DNA of 64,000 nucleotides from Anaerotignum sp. MB30-C6. Its GTDB lineage: Bacteria > Bacillota > Clostridia > Lachnospirales > Anaerotignaceae. The translations under genes and the position numbers were made by a program. Location of the stretch: assembly GCF_030908465.1 (NCBI RefSeq), contig NZ_CP133078.1, positions 2,046,001 through 2,110,000 of the forward strand. The letters run 5' to 3'. This document shows positions 10,708-19,489 of the stretch, in pieces (position 1 is the stretch's first letter; each line of letters starts with the position of its first letter). Below the pieces are notes generated by a model. It was not told where the DNA came from. It did no database searches and saw nothing but the letters and a program-made list of their open reading frames with translations.

Positions 10708-12144
10708 ATGGCAAAGGACAAAAAATTGGTGGAATCCATTACCGATATGGAGTTGGATTTCCCTCAGTGGTACACCGACGTAGTAAAAAAAGCAGACTTA
10801 ACGGAATATTCCAGTTTAAAAGGATGTATGATTATTCGCCCTTACGGCTATGCAATTTGGGAATTGATTCAAAAAGATTTGGATAGACGCTTTAAAGAAA
10901 CAGGCCATGAAAATGTATACATGCCAATGTTTATTCCCGAAAGCTTGTTACAAAAAGAAAAGGATCATGTAGAAGGCTTTGCACCCGAGGTTGCGTGGGT
11001 AACCCACGGCGGCGAAAACAAGTTGCAGGAGCGTCTTTGTGTACGCCCTACTTCCGAAACCCTTTTCTGCGAGCATTACGCAAACATCATTCAGTCCTAC
11101 CGTGATTTGCCTAAGCTTTACAATCAGTGGTGCTCCGTTGTTCGTTGGGAAAAGACTACCCGTCCTTTCTTGAGAACCACAGAATTCTTATGGCAAGAAG
11201 GTCATACTGCCCATGCAACTGCAGAAGAAGCAGAAACAGAAACCATCCGTATGCTAAACGTTTATGCTGATTTCTGCCATGAAAATTTGGCAATTCCCGT
11301 TATCAAAGGAGAAAAAACAGAAAAAGAGCGTTTTGCAGGTGCGAAAGCAACCTATACCATCGAAAGCTTGATGCATGACGGTAAGGCTTTACAGTCTGGC
11401 ACAAGCCATAACTTCGGCAACGGCTTTGCCCAGGCTTTCGGCATTCAGTATACTGACAAAGACAATCAGCTTCAGTATGTTCACCAAACAAGCTGGGGTG
11501 TAACCACACGTTTGATTGGTGCATTAATCATGGTTCATGGTGACAACAGCGGTCTTGTTTTGCCTCCAATGGTAGCACCTACACAAGTGATTATCATCCC
11601 CATTGCACAGCATAAAGAAGGGGTTTTGGAAAAAGCCGCAATAATAAGAGAAAATCTAAGCAAAGTCTGCCGCATTAAGTTAGACGATTCTGATAAATCC
11701 GCTGGCTGGAAGTTTAGCGAATACGAAATGAAGGGTGTTCCTCTTCGTTTGGAAGTTGGCCCTAAGGATTTGGAAAAGAATCAGGCTGTTCTTGCAAGAC
11801 GTGATACTGGGGAAAAAATCATTGTTTCCTTGGATGAACTGGAAGAAAAAATCCCCGTCTTACTGAAAGAAATACAGGAAAACCTGTTGAAAAGAGCCTC
11901 CCAACGAAGAGATTCCAAAACCTATTCTGCGACAAACATGGAGGATTTCGAACGCACGTTAAACGAAACTCCTGGGTTCGTAAAAGCAATGTGGTGTGGT
12001 GATCAGGCTTGCGAAGATGCCATCAAAGAAAAAACTGCAGCTACAAGCCGTTGCATCCCCTTTGAACAGGAAGAAATTTCCGATACTTGTGTTTGTTGTG
12101 GCAAAAAAGCAAAACATATGGTTTACTGGGGTAGAGCATATTAA
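10708..12144 (+). CDS. proS: Prolyl-tRNA synthetase, short archaeal/eukaryote-like form
   Basis: This enzyme charges tRNA-Pro with proline in the cytoplasm. At 478 aa it is the short type without the bacterial INS editing domain found between motifs 2 and 3 in E. coli-type ProS. Class II motifs are evident: RPTSETLF and [20 protein letters not shown] around motif 2, and a C-terminal zinc-type domain with [17 protein letters not shown]. The ATG is preceded by GAGGAGG at 10694-10700 with 7-nt spacing. It is controlled by the upstream T-box leader and followed by a terminator. Loss of the INS domain would leave Ala-tRNA-Pro uncorrected unless a separate deacylase exists. One is encoded in this window at 59392-59886. 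Confidence 0.96.
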   Translation: MAKDKKLVESITDMELDFPQWYTDVVKKADLTEYSSLKGCMIIRPYGYAIWELIQKDLDRRFKETGHENVYMPMFIPESLLQKEKDHVEGFAPEVAWVTHGGENKLQERLCVRPTSETLFCEHYANIIQSYRDLPKLYNQWCSVVRWEKTTRPFLRTTEFLWQEGHTAHATAEEAETETIRMLNVYADFCHENLAIPVIKGEKTEKERFAGAKATYTIESLMHDGKALQSGTSHNFGNGFAQAFGIQYTDKDNQLQYVHQTSWGVTTRLIGALIMVHGDNSGLVLPPMVAPTQVIIIPIAQHKEGVLEKAAIIRENLSKVCRIKLDDSDKSAGWKFSEYEMKGVPLRLEVGPKDLEKNQAVLARRDTGEKIIVSLDELEEKIPVLLKEIQENLLKRASQRRDSKTYSATNMEDFERTLNETPGFVKAMWCGDQACEDAIKEKTAATSRCIPFEQEEISDTCVCCGKKAKHMVYWGRAY

Positions 12145-12216
12145 TTTGCTTAAAGAAATCGCCTACTTTATAGAGGCCTACTCATAGTGTATAGTAAATA
12201 TTTTAAAATTGAATAA

Positions 12217-12262
12217 GAAAAAAACAGCACGCATTGGAAATGTCCTTGCGTGCTGTTTTTTT
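12217..12262 (+). terminator. proS terminator
   Basis: The stem ACAGCACGCA / TGCGTGCTGT (12224-12233 with 12247-12256) has A-run and T-run flanks that extend the pairing, and ends in T7. Confidence 0.9.
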
Positions 12263-12475
12263 GTTGGCACCGAAAAGGATAGATGAACCCCCAGTTCAAG
12301 GGGGGTGGTCATACTACAATCAATTTGGTCTGCCAACCCCAGAAATAGCATAAGAGGTTAGAGCCAGGAGAAAACTCCCAGCCCTAGGAAACCCCTTATT
12401 TCATGGTTGTTTGTCTACCCTAGACCTACTTTGTTGCGTAGGCACTAAAGAAAAAAACAGTATGCTCTATTTCTA
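12263..12475. other. Hairpin-rich intergenic region between convergent proS and chemoreceptor 3
   Basis: Several GC-rich inverted repeats lie in a row: ACCCCC/GGGGGT (12287-12292 with 12301-12306), a GAGCCAGGAG/CTCCCAGCCC hairpin near 12361-12384, GTCTA/TAGAC, and CCTAC/GTAGG near 12423-12440. None has a clear T-run. They may be degenerate terminators or traces of a small mobile repeat. Confidence 0.45.
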
Positions 12476-14479
12476 TTAATACTTACTATCATCCATTGTA
12501 TTTTGCTCAAACTCTGACATGTTATCTGATAGCATGGATGGTGCAGCGGAATGAATATCTCTCAGTATAAACTTATCTACAAGAGATTTTAACACTTGAG
12601 CCTGTCCAGAAAGTTCTTCACTTGCAGCAGCACTTTCTTCTGCGGTTGCAGCATTTGTCTGTATCACTGCAGCAATTTGTTCTACACCAGTAGTAACTTG
12701 GTTTACTGCATGAGCCTGCTCATTTGATGCATCTGAAATTTCGTCCACGATTAAAGTAACTGTTTTAGCGCTGTCTACAACGTTTAGCATGGACTTTGCA
12801 GTGGCATCAGCTATTTTCATACCATTTTCTACAGCCCTAATTGTTTCTTCAATCAGCATAGCTGTACTTTTTGCTGACTCTGCACTTTTTCCTGCCAGAT
12901 TTCTAACCTCGTCCGCAACAACTGCGAAACCTTTTCCTGCATCTCCTGCTCTTGCTGCTTCAACCGCCGCATTAAGTGCAAGAATATTCGTCTGAAAAGC
13001 AATAGAATCAATAACTTTTATAATGTTATCAATTTCTCCCGATTTATTGCTAATTTCATTCATCGCACGAATCATGTCCTGCATTTGGTTGTTACTTATC
13101 ATAATCTCATCTTGCGCTTTTTCTGATTCTATTTTTGCATTTGAGGCACTATCGGCATTGTTTTTTATTCGATCTGATATTTCTGCAATTGTTGCAGAAA
13201 GTTCCTCTATGCTGCTGGCTTGTTCCGTAGAACCCTGCGAAAGTGACTGCGAGCCAATTGAAACCTGATCAGAACTACTAGAAACTTGTTCCGATGCCTC
13301 ACTAATTTCTTCTATAACATCACTTAGATTATGAATAATGTTATCCATTGAGATTTCAATCTTCTTTAAATCACCTACATATTCAACAGATGTAGATACT
13401 GCAAAGTTCTTTTGGGCCATTTGATCTAAGACTTCGGAAATATCATTGATCACTCTTTTTAGCATGCTAGCTGTGTTATCGAAAGTGTTTATAAGTACAC
13501 CGATCTCATCCTGGGAGGTTGCCTCTAATTTGATATCAAAATCTCCAGATGCTATGCTTTCTGCTGCTTTTACTACTTGACCGATTGGATTTATCATCTT
13601 GCGAAGCACTAAAATCATAGTAAGAATAATAAAAATCAGCGCTCCAATGGCGATGATAATCAAAGATGTTGTGGTTTTTGTTACATCTGAAAACATGTCA
13701 GGTTCTTCTATCGCTGTCAATGACCACCAAGTTTCACCTGCTGCATCAATAGGATAATAGAATCTATTCATTTTTACACCATTATCAGCATCAATGCAAG
13801 TGGTGAACGCATTTTTCTCTTGATAACCTTTTTCTGTAAGCTCCTGATCCTTGGGATTTGGAGTCCATTCAGACATATTCTTACCAATGCTGCTTCCGTC
13901 TTTCGTTTCACTGTCAAAAATAAGATTTCCCGTAGAATCCAAAATGCATGTATACATAGTTGGATAATCACTGTTTTCATTATTAAATCTGTTGAAGTTG
14001 CTTACATTCATATCAACAGAAATAACACCTAAAAATTTACCATCAATTTCAATGGGTGAATTCACTGATATTACAAGATTTCCTCTGGCGATATATGGTT
14101 TCGTCATTGTTGTTTTATTTTCCAGCTTAGTTTTTTCATAGAATTCAAGTTTGGAATATGTAGAATACTCACTTGTGTCTACTTCATTTTCAGCTAAATC
14201 GGAATTTATAGCAACAGCATAGCTTTCTATACTTTTATTGAAAGCATATGGTTCAAAAAACACCCCAGCACCATCAATAAATTCATTGTTTTTAACGGTG
14301 CTACTTAAGGTTGAAAGCATATAATCTTCTGAATTTATCTGCCAATTTGTCATTGCTACGCCAAATACTTGACTTTTAGCATCGCCAGCCTCTTCTTCGG
14401 ATAAAGTTTTCACTTTTGCATAGGCATCACTTAAATAGCTTTCAATGTCTAGTGTTACATTTTCTGCATTATCTATCAC
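12476..14479 (-). CDS. Methyl-accepting chemotaxis protein 3, main part (frameshifted 5' end)
   Basis: This ORF of 667 aa opens at a GTG and carries a Cache-type sensor (about residues 1-255), a membrane helix (about 268-290), HAMP, and the full signalling coiled coil with [19 protein letters not shown]. It lacks the N-terminal membrane helix every such receptor needs. That helix is encoded immediately upstream in another frame (14476-14658); the two ORFs overlap by GTGA. Adding one T in GGTTCA near 14483-14488 would give a continuous ..[13 protein letters not shown].. reading. A 1-nt deletion, real or from sequencing, is therefore the simplest explanation. The tail ends in DDSKY, like the other two receptors. 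Confidence 0.9.
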   Translation of the reverse strand: MIDNAENVTLDIESYLSDAYAKVKTLSEEEAGDAKSQVFGVAMTNWQINSEDYMLSTLSSTVKNNEFIDGAGVFFEPYAFNKSIESYAVAINSDLAENEVDTSEYSTYSKLEFYEKTKLENKTTMTKPYIARGNLVISVNSPIEIDGKFLGVISVDMNVSNFNRFNNENSDYPTMYTCILDSTGNLIFDSETKDGSSIGKNMSEWTPNPKDQELTEKGYQEKNAFTTCIDADNGVKMNRFYYPIDAAGETWWSLTAIEEPDMFSDVTKTTTSLIIIAIGALIFIILTMILVLRKMINPIGQVVKAAESIASGDFDIKLEATSQDEIGVLINTFDNTASMLKRVINDISEVLDQMAQKNFAVSTSVEYVGDLKKIEISMDNIIHNLSDVIEEISEASEQVSSSSDQVSIGSQSLSQGSTEQASSIEELSATIAEISDRIKNNADSASNAKIESEKAQDEIMISNNQMQDMIRAMNEISNKSGEIDNIIKVIDSIAFQTNILALNAAVEAARAGDAGKGFAVVADEVRNLAGKSAESAKSTAMLIEETIRAVENGMKIADATAKSMLNVVDSAKTVTLIVDEISDASNEQAHAVNQVTTGVEQIAAVIQTNAATAEESAAASEELSGQAQVLKSLVDKFILRDIHSAAPSMLSDNMSEFEQNTMDDSKY

Positions 14480-14658
14480 ATTTGAACCTGTGTTCCACTA
14501 TATTTTGCCATAATATCAAATTCAGCCGAAATACCTTTCGAAATAGATGACTGAATATTCACTACAGCAAACCCGATAAATAAAGTAAAAATAATTAGAA
14601 GCATTATTGCTTCTATAAATCCAATTTTAGATGACAATTTCATTTTTTTAAATATCAC
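14476..14658 (-). pseudogene. N-terminal membrane segment of chemoreceptor 3, cut off by a frameshift
   Basis: A short reading frame encodes KMKLSSKIGFIEAIMLLIIF and the rest of a single membrane helix, then the start of an extracellular segment ending GTQVQM. This is what should precede the 667-aa chemoreceptor ORF. The likely start is GTG at 14656-14658, preceded by AAGGAG with 7-nt spacing; an internal ATG is at 14641-14643. It ends in TGA overlapping the GTG of the next ORF. It could be translated separately by coupling, but a split membrane receptor of this kind is not a known arrangement. Confidence 0.75.
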
Positions 14659-14718
14659 TAAATACTCCTTATCAATTTTTCGTATGTTAAGCTGAATGAA
14701 AATTGAGTTGTCGGGCAT

Positions 14719-15363
14719 AACAGTGGTAAAAACACCCTAAAACAGCAATATTCATCACTTTCATTAGTTTGGCAAAGATAAATTTGGAAAGCAAAAATTG
14801 TTTTTGCACCTAAACTTACAGCAGCTTTGCCTGCATCTGTTTCTTTCTTGTTTGGTAAAGCAGAACTCAAAAGTATGCAGCTTTCGCCTTTTGTCATGAT
14901 TACTGTCTTGTATCAATTCATTATCGGTAAAAACTCCACAAAAAAAATTGTCAGACCGTTACAGTACTTACAATAATCCGATTAAGTGCTACAACATCCC
15001 AGACGCCAAATACATTCGCGTTAAGTTAGCACAATCTCTCATTGAATCCTTTGACGATCGGTTCAAAGCTTGGTACAAAAACAAAGCATGGTTTTCATTC
15101 TCAAATCAGCGAATGCTGCCATTGCTTTTTTTCTTTCTTAAATCTCACTTGTCCATACCAAGGCTTAAATGGGTTCAACTCCTGCTCAGGTCGCCGAAGC
15201 TCACTACAACTCGGCTCCTTTTTATAATTAGAAACTCTTTCGTTCTTAATTTATATCAGTCTTCACCACCTTATTTACATTTTGTTACAAAATTCGGCAC
15301 AATAAGTAACTTATCAATATGCTACTATATACAGTATGAAATATCAATCAATTTTTGGAAAAT
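14719..15363. other. Unexplained region, possibly decayed coding DNA
   Basis: About 640 bases between chemoreceptor 3 and the zincin gene have higher GC content than ordinary spacers here. Two ORF-like readings exist (a plus-strand one from 14948 running antisense into the zincin gene, and a minus-strand one at 14658-14897). Neither has a ribosome binding site, domain or convincing composition. The region could be the remains of a mobile element or lost gene, but I could not identify a family. Confidence 0.3.
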
Positions 15364-15747
15364 TTACATATTTCTTCTTCTTCTTTTTTCAATTTTCTTC
15401 AACTCTTTTTCATCTTCTAGAATCAAATCTATATTCCCGCACATAATCTCCACATGATGCTGAAATTCATGGCGCAAAACATCACGTATTTCCTTAATCA
15501 TTCTCTCCTTAACAAAGTTCCTGCAAACCTTTGCAAAAGAACCATAGTATAATTCAATGCGACATCCAAGAAATTCATCTTTAATATATAACCCTAAAAT
15601 GTAAACAGGGGCCTTTTCTCTGGATAAAGGATGTAACCGCTCCTCCTCTTTTAATCGTATCCCTCCGTTTAACCCATTATAAAAAACGGAAGGAATCTCA
15701 TTGGCAACCTGGTCAGCCAAAATCTCAAACTCTTCCATAGAAATCAT
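15364..15747 (-). CDS. Small zincin-like metallopeptidase family protein
   Basis: This 127-aa protein has a clear HExxH zinc-peptidase motif, HEFQHH, at about residues 92-97. It lies in a helix following a compact alpha/beta region (SVFYNGLNGG, PVYILGLYI, IELYYGSF). Size and motif match the short zincin-like metallopeptidase family of PF06262 type, common in Firmicutes and of unknown substrate. The C-terminus is highly basic (KKIEKRRRRN). There is no signal peptide, so it is probably cytoplasmic. It is transcribed away from the Cys-rich gene starting about 170 nt upstream. Function is not known. Confidence 0.8.
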   Translation of the reverse strand: MISMEEFEILADQVANEIPSVFYNGLNGGIRLKEEERLHPLSREKAPVYILGLYIKDEFLGCRIELYYGSFAKVCRNFVKERMIKEIRDVLRHEFQHHVEIMCGNIDLILEDEKELKKIEKRRRRNM

Positions 15748-15915
15748 AAATTCACCTACTTTCCGTTTTCAGTATAACATAAAGACTCCAAATTTATTTC
15801 TTTCGAAAATATTAAAAAATAACTTGGCCTTTTCTTTCTCACCAATTCGCAATTCTTTCATATTTTATAGTAGATAGGGTGTACAAATTATAACACTCAA
15901 GAGGAAAGGAGGTAT

Positions 15916-16173
15916 ATGATGGGCAGACAAACACAATCCCACGATAGATGGCACAAATGCCACTGCCACTGCTGCTGTTGCTGTTGCTGTTGTTGCAGAT
16001 GTTGGTGCAGAAATTATTGCAGATGGCAAAGATGGTGGAGATGGCAGACTATCTTATGTAACAGCACCAATCTAGAAGAAATTGCTGCAGTTATGAATGA
16101 AATTAAAGCATTCGAGGAAGAAGACGATGATGACTTTCAGGATTTTAGAGACAATAATCGTATCTGTAAATAA
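15916..16173 (+). CDS. Cysteine-packed small protein of unknown function
   Basis: I do not recognise this gene. It encodes about 85 aa. After a short polar start comes a block of 21 residues of which 14 are Cys, including nine in a row and CHCH and CRCWC segments. This is followed by a Trp/Arg-rich stretch (RWQRWWRWQ) and an ordinary acidic tail (FEEEDDDDFQDF). Support for translation: a near-perfect AAAGGAGG at 15905-15912, best spaced (6 nt) for the second ATG at 15919, and a terminator just after the stop. Metal binding or a disulphide-rich spore or cell-surface role are possible guesses. One caution: shifted by one base, the same DNA reads as Ala/Val-rich (GTNATATAAVAV..), but that frame has no start codon and stops earlier. 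Confidence 0.6.
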   Translation: MMGRQTQSHDRWHKCHCHCCCCCCCCCRCWCRNYCRWQRWWRWQTILCNSTNLEEIAAVMNEIKAFEEEDDDDFQDFRDNNRICK

Positions 16174-16192
16174 TCTCGAAGCTTAGACAAAT

Positions 16193-16229
16193 AAGAACTG
16201 TCCATCCCCAAAATGGCAGTTCTTATTTT
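16193..16229 (+). terminator. Terminator of the Cys-rich gene
   Basis: AAGAACTG (16193-16200) pairs with CAGTTCTT (16217-16224), with inner CCAT/ATGG pairing, followed by ATTTTG. It makes the Cys-rich gene look monocistronic. Confidence 0.75.
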
Positions 16230-16382
16230 GATATATAAAAATATTGTTCGTTTTATGTAGATTTATTAAAAATCTTTCTTAAAAAATGTATATGCCCTAC
16301 TTATCTTTCTTTTCATTGGAAAAGCACCTTTTGTCCGCAGATTGATATAATGGGAGTATAAATCTATAAGGAGGTCGTTCCC

Positions 16383-17129
16383 ATGCGCCCTATCGTATCT
16401 TTAGATGATGTCAGCCTTAGATATCACAGCATTGGCGGTGAAACATTGGCTGTTTCCCATTTATCTCTTTCCGTTCCATCAGGAGAATTTCTCAGCATCG
16501 TTGGCCCTAGTGGATGCGGAAAGTCTTCCTTACTTTCTATGCTAGCGGGACTTATCACTCCTTCTAAAGGTAATATTTCTGTAAACGGAGAAATTGGGTA
16601 TATGCTTCAAAAGGACTATCTATTGGAATGGCGTACCATTCGCAGTAACGCCCTTTTAGGACTTGAAATTCAAAATAAACTTACACCAAAAAACACTGCT
16701 TACGTAGAAGCCCTACTGGATCAATATGGTCTTGGTGACTTTAAAGATCATTATCCCTATCAGCTTTCAGGTGGGATGAGACAAAGGGTTGCTTTAATTC
16801 GTACATTGGCCGTACGCCCTGATATCCTTTTGTTAGATGAACCCTTTTCTGCCTTAGACTATCAAACCCGCCTTTCTGTTGCCGACGAAATCGGAACCAT
16901 CATACGTAAAGAGGGAAAAACCGCAATTCTGGTAAGCCATGATATTTCCGAGGCAATTAGCTTAGCAGACAGAGTTGTTGTTTTATCCTCCAGACCAGCA
17001 AGCGTAAAAAAAATATATGATATTAAGCTTTCAATCGAGCAATATAGTCCCATGAAGGCACGAGAGGCACCAGAATTCCGTGAATACTTCAACGCAATTT
17101 GGAAGGAGCTGGATGTTCATGTGGTATAA
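16383..17129 (+). CDS. ABC transporter ATP-binding protein, NitT/TauT (SsuB/TauB) family
   Basis: This ATPase powers an importer of the nitrate/sulfonate/taurine/pyrimidine-precursor family and acts at the inner face of the membrane. Walker A is GPSGCGKSS (about 41-49), the Q-loop is YMLQKDYLLEW, the signature is LSGGMRQRVALIR, Walker B is DILLLDEPFSALD, and the switch His is in LVSHDISEA. Length (248 aa) is normal. AAGGAGG lies just upstream of the ATG. Its 3' end overlaps the start of the permease gene, so translation is coupled. No solute-binding protein gene is nearby, so the substrate cannot be inferred. Confidence 0.93.
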   Translation: MRPIVSLDDVSLRYHSIGGETLAVSHLSLSVPSGEFLSIVGPSGCGKSSLLSMLAGLITPSKGNISVNGEIGYMLQKDYLLEWRTIRSNALLGLEIQNKLTPKNTAYVEALLDQYGLGDFKDHYPYQLSGGMRQRVALIRTLAVRPDILLLDEPFSALDYQTRLSVADEIGTIIRKEGKTAILVSHDISEAISLADRVVVLSSRPASVKKIYDIKLSIEQYSPMKAREAPEFREYFNAIWKELDVHVV

Positions 17130-17937
17130 AAGAGATTTAAAATCAGTTTCAAAAGAACAAGCAGCATTTTTAAACCGATTGCGTAAACGAAAAAACGCTG
17201 TACTTGGCATACAATGGTTACTTCTAATCGGATTTTTCCTACTTTGGGAAAGTGCTGCACTTTTGGGCTGGATTGACCCATTTATTTTCAGCCAACCCAG
17301 TAGAATGTTTCACGCAGGGGTTCAAATGTTAAAAGACGGATCCCTATGGACACATATAGGAACGACCCTTGGGGAAACGGTTGCTGGCTTTTTACTTGGA
17401 ACAGTATTAGGCACGCTAACCGCAGTTTTATTGTGGTGGAATCGCTTTATCTCAGAGGTGGCTGAGCCCTATTTAGTTGTTTTAAATTCCCTACCTAAAA
17501 CCGCCCTTGCCCCCATTATCATCGTTTGGTTAGGCAACAATCAAACCTCAATTATCGCCGTTGCACTATTAACCTCAGTGATTGTAACAGTAATGAGTGT
17601 GTTAAACGGCTTTTTACAAGTTGATGCAGAAAAGATAAAGTTAATTCAAATTTTTGGAGGAACCAAAGCACAGGTTTTGACAAAAGTGGTTTTCCCTGCA
17701 AATATTCCTTGTATTCTTAACGCCCTTAAAATTAATGTAGGGCTATCCTTCGTTGGTGTTATTGTCGGCGAATTCTTGGTTGCCCAATCTGGCTTGGGGT
17801 TTTTAATCGTCTACGGAAGCCAGATATTTAAACTAGACTGGGTAATGTTAAGCGTTATGATTCTTGCTATTATGGCTGCCTTAATGTACGAAGGTATCGC
17901 TTTCCTCGAAAAGAAATGTTTAAAGTGGCAACAATAA
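17113..17937 (+). CDS. ABC transporter permease, NitT/TauT (SsuC/TauC) family
   Basis: This inner-membrane permease is the partner of the preceding ATPase. It has about six membrane helices and the EAA-like cytoplasmic loop segment (LIQIFGGTKAQVLTKVVFPANIP) that docks to the ATPase. The reading frame is open from 17080. AGGAG at 17104-17108 favours the ATG at 17113 or, with better spacing, 17119, giving about 273-275 aa. It overlaps the ATPase gene by about 10-17 nt. The transporter lacks an encoded binding protein here; it may use one from elsewhere in the genome. Confidence 0.92.
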   Translation: MFMWYKRDLKSVSKEQAAFLNRLRKRKNAVLGIQWLLLIGFFLLWESAALLGWIDPFIFSQPSRMFHAGVQMLKDGSLWTHIGTTLGETVAGFLLGTVLGTLTAVLLWWNRFISEVAEPYLVVLNSLPKTALAPIIIVWLGNNQTSIIAVALLTSVIVTVMSVLNGFLQVDAEKIKLIQIFGGTKAQVLTKVVFPANIPCILNALKINVGLSFVGVIVGEFLVAQSGLGFLIVYGSQIFKLDWVMLSVMILAIMAALMYEGIAFLEKKCLKWQQ

Positions 17938-17940
17938 AAC

Positions 17941-17998
17941 AAACTCCTTTGCTTGTTATGACTTTTTTATTGTCAAACATACAAAGGAGTTTTATTAT
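17941..17998. terminator. Shared terminator between convergent permease and aspartokinase genes
   Basis: AAACTCCTTTG (17941-17951) pairs with CAAAGGAGTTT (17982-17992) over an A/T-rich loop of about 30 nt. T-rich on the plus side and usable in either direction. Confidence 0.7.
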
Positions 17999-18024
17999 TA
18001 ATTAAATTCATTTCCTGCTACAAA

Positions 18025-19332
18025 TCAAACAAATTCCTCATAAATTGCACGGATTGCCGCTTCCATCTCATTTTCCAAAACCCCAACCCATGTACTCAAT
18101 TCACCACTGCCTTGGTTAATCATAACCACGCCAATGCCTTGCTCTTTCAATATTTTATAAATACGGTTTACCGTTGCACGATTATGAATGATGCCATATC
18201 CAACAAGAACAATCCCTGCAATTTGGCGCTGAATGTTAAGGGAGTAGGCTATTCCCAATTTTTGAATTTCTTCTTGAAACAACCCTTCCACTATACTAAG
18301 CTGATGGGTATCCACCATGAGGCACACGCAATTGATTCCCGATGGTAAATACTGAAATACCAAACCACAATTTTTAGCCGCCTGCAACACCCCTTGCACA
18401 AAAGCTAAAGTCCGATCGGCCTGTTCTTTTTCCACCACCAGTAATGTGAAACCTTTCTTCCCAGCAATGCCTGCAAAAATAGCAAAATCTTCCCTTTGCA
18501 CTGCGGTACAAGTGATCGTGGTACCAGGATGCTTAGGCAAGTTGGTGTTACGGATATTTGTGGGGATGCCCGCCCTATTCACAGGATAAACGCCATCCTC
18601 ATGAAGCACCGTAGCCCCTGCACAGCAAAGTTCATGCATCTCATGATAAGTAATATGGCTAATGGGCTTAGGGTTATTTACGATGCGAGGGTCTGCCATC
18701 AAAAAGCCTGAAACATCAGTCCAATTTTCGTATAGTTCTGCCCTTGCAGCACGAGCCACAATTGCTCCAGTAATGTCACTTCCACCACGGGAAAAAACAC
18801 GAATTTCCCCGTCAGGGGTACTTCCGTAAAAACCAGGTATCACCACGTTTTCATGCTGTTCCAACCTTTTACTCAATATTGCATTTGTTTTTTCAGCATC
18901 AAAAACGCCCTTTTCATCAAATAGAATAACCTCGGCCGCATCTAAAAATGCAAAACCAAGGTAATCTGCTAATAAAAGACCGTTTAGATATTCGCCTCGG
19001 CTAGCGCAATAATCCGCCGAAGCTCCAGATGCAATGTTCTTATTTATTTCATCAAGATATGCCTCAAGGTTTAAAGACAAATTCAACTCCATAGCAATAT
19101 CAAAATATCTTTGTCGAATTCTCTGAAAAGTTGCTTGAAAAGACTGACCATCACCCTGTTCACTGTGACAGCGGTACAAAAGGTCTGTCACTTTATCATC
19201 ATCATGAAATCGTTTACCCGGTGCACTAGGAACGATGAGTGTCCGTCGGCTATCTGCCAGAATAATATCCCGTACTTTTTGAAACTGACTCCCACTTGCC
19301 AGAGAACTGCCACCGAATTTTGCTACAATCAT
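18025..19332 (-). CDS. Aspartate kinase
   Basis: This enzyme phosphorylates aspartate, the first step toward aspartate semialdehyde, lysine, threonine and methionine. The kinase signature VAKFGGSSLASGSQFQKV is at the N-terminus, a substrate loop FSRGGSDITGAIVA is mid-protein, and C-terminal ACT-type regulatory repeats start at about residue 290 (FTLLVVEKEQAD.., AGIVLVGYGI..). The frame is open to 19353 (a TTG), but ATG at 19330-19332, preceded by GAGGGGG, is the better start. It follows the polyamine operon on the same strand, but a separate promoter-like sequence and a leader hairpin lie between. Its pathway makes the aspartate semialdehyde used by the carboxyspermidine dehydrogenase next door. 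Confidence 0.93.
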   Translation of the reverse strand: MIVAKFGGSSLASGSQFQKVRDIILADSRRTLIVPSAPGKRFHDDDKVTDLLYRCHSEQGDGQSFQATFQRIRQRYFDIAMELNLSLNLEAYLDEINKNIASGASADYCASRGEYLNGLLLADYLGFAFLDAAEVILFDEKGVFDAEKTNAILSKRLEQHENVVIPGFYGSTPDGEIRVFSRGGSDITGAIVARAARAELYENWTDVSGFLMADPRIVNNPKPISHITYHEMHELCCAGATVLHEDGVYPVNRAGIPTNIRNTNLPKHPGTTITCTAVQREDFAIFAGIAGKKGFTLLVVEKEQADRTLAFVQGVLQAAKNCGLVFQYLPSGINCVCLMVDTHQLSIVEGLFQEEIQKLGIAYSLNIQRQIAGIVLVGYGIIHNRATVNRIYKILKEQGIGVVMINQGSGELSTWVGVLENEMEAAIRAIYEEFV

Positions 19333-19358
19333 CGTAAATTTCCCCCTCACCAAACCAC

Positions 19359-19433
19359 AGAACGGTCAGAAACTCTGCCCGTTCTGTATATAAACAAATT
19401 TCTTTATATGCTATAAGCATGGTAATATGTCAA
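19359..19433 (-). promoter_or_regulatory. Probable promoter and leader hairpin of the aspartokinase gene
   Basis: On the minus strand TTGACA (19428-19433) is followed after 18 nt by ATATAA (19404-19409). Between this and the start codon lies an 8-bp hairpin, CAGAACGG/CCGTTCTG (about 19359-19387), without a T-run. It suggests independent, possibly regulated, transcription of the kinase. Confidence 0.5.
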
Positions 19434-19489
19434 TCAACTTTTATCAATGCCCTATAGAAAACTTCTAAATAGAAACTTTTGGTATTTCA

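Noticed and set aside
14658-14897. Minus-strand 79-codon ORF upstream of chemoreceptor 3
   Set aside because: Its end meets the region containing the receptor's own ribosome binding site and start; no domain or start signal was seen.
14948-15457. Plus-strand 169-codon ORF
   Set aside because: No ribosome binding site, no recognisable domain, odd composition, and its 3' part is antisense to the well-supported zincin gene.
15905-16080. CRISPR or microsatellite reading of the TGCTGT tract
   Set aside because: The repeats are only a few units long, without spacers, and fit inside an ORF with good translation signals.
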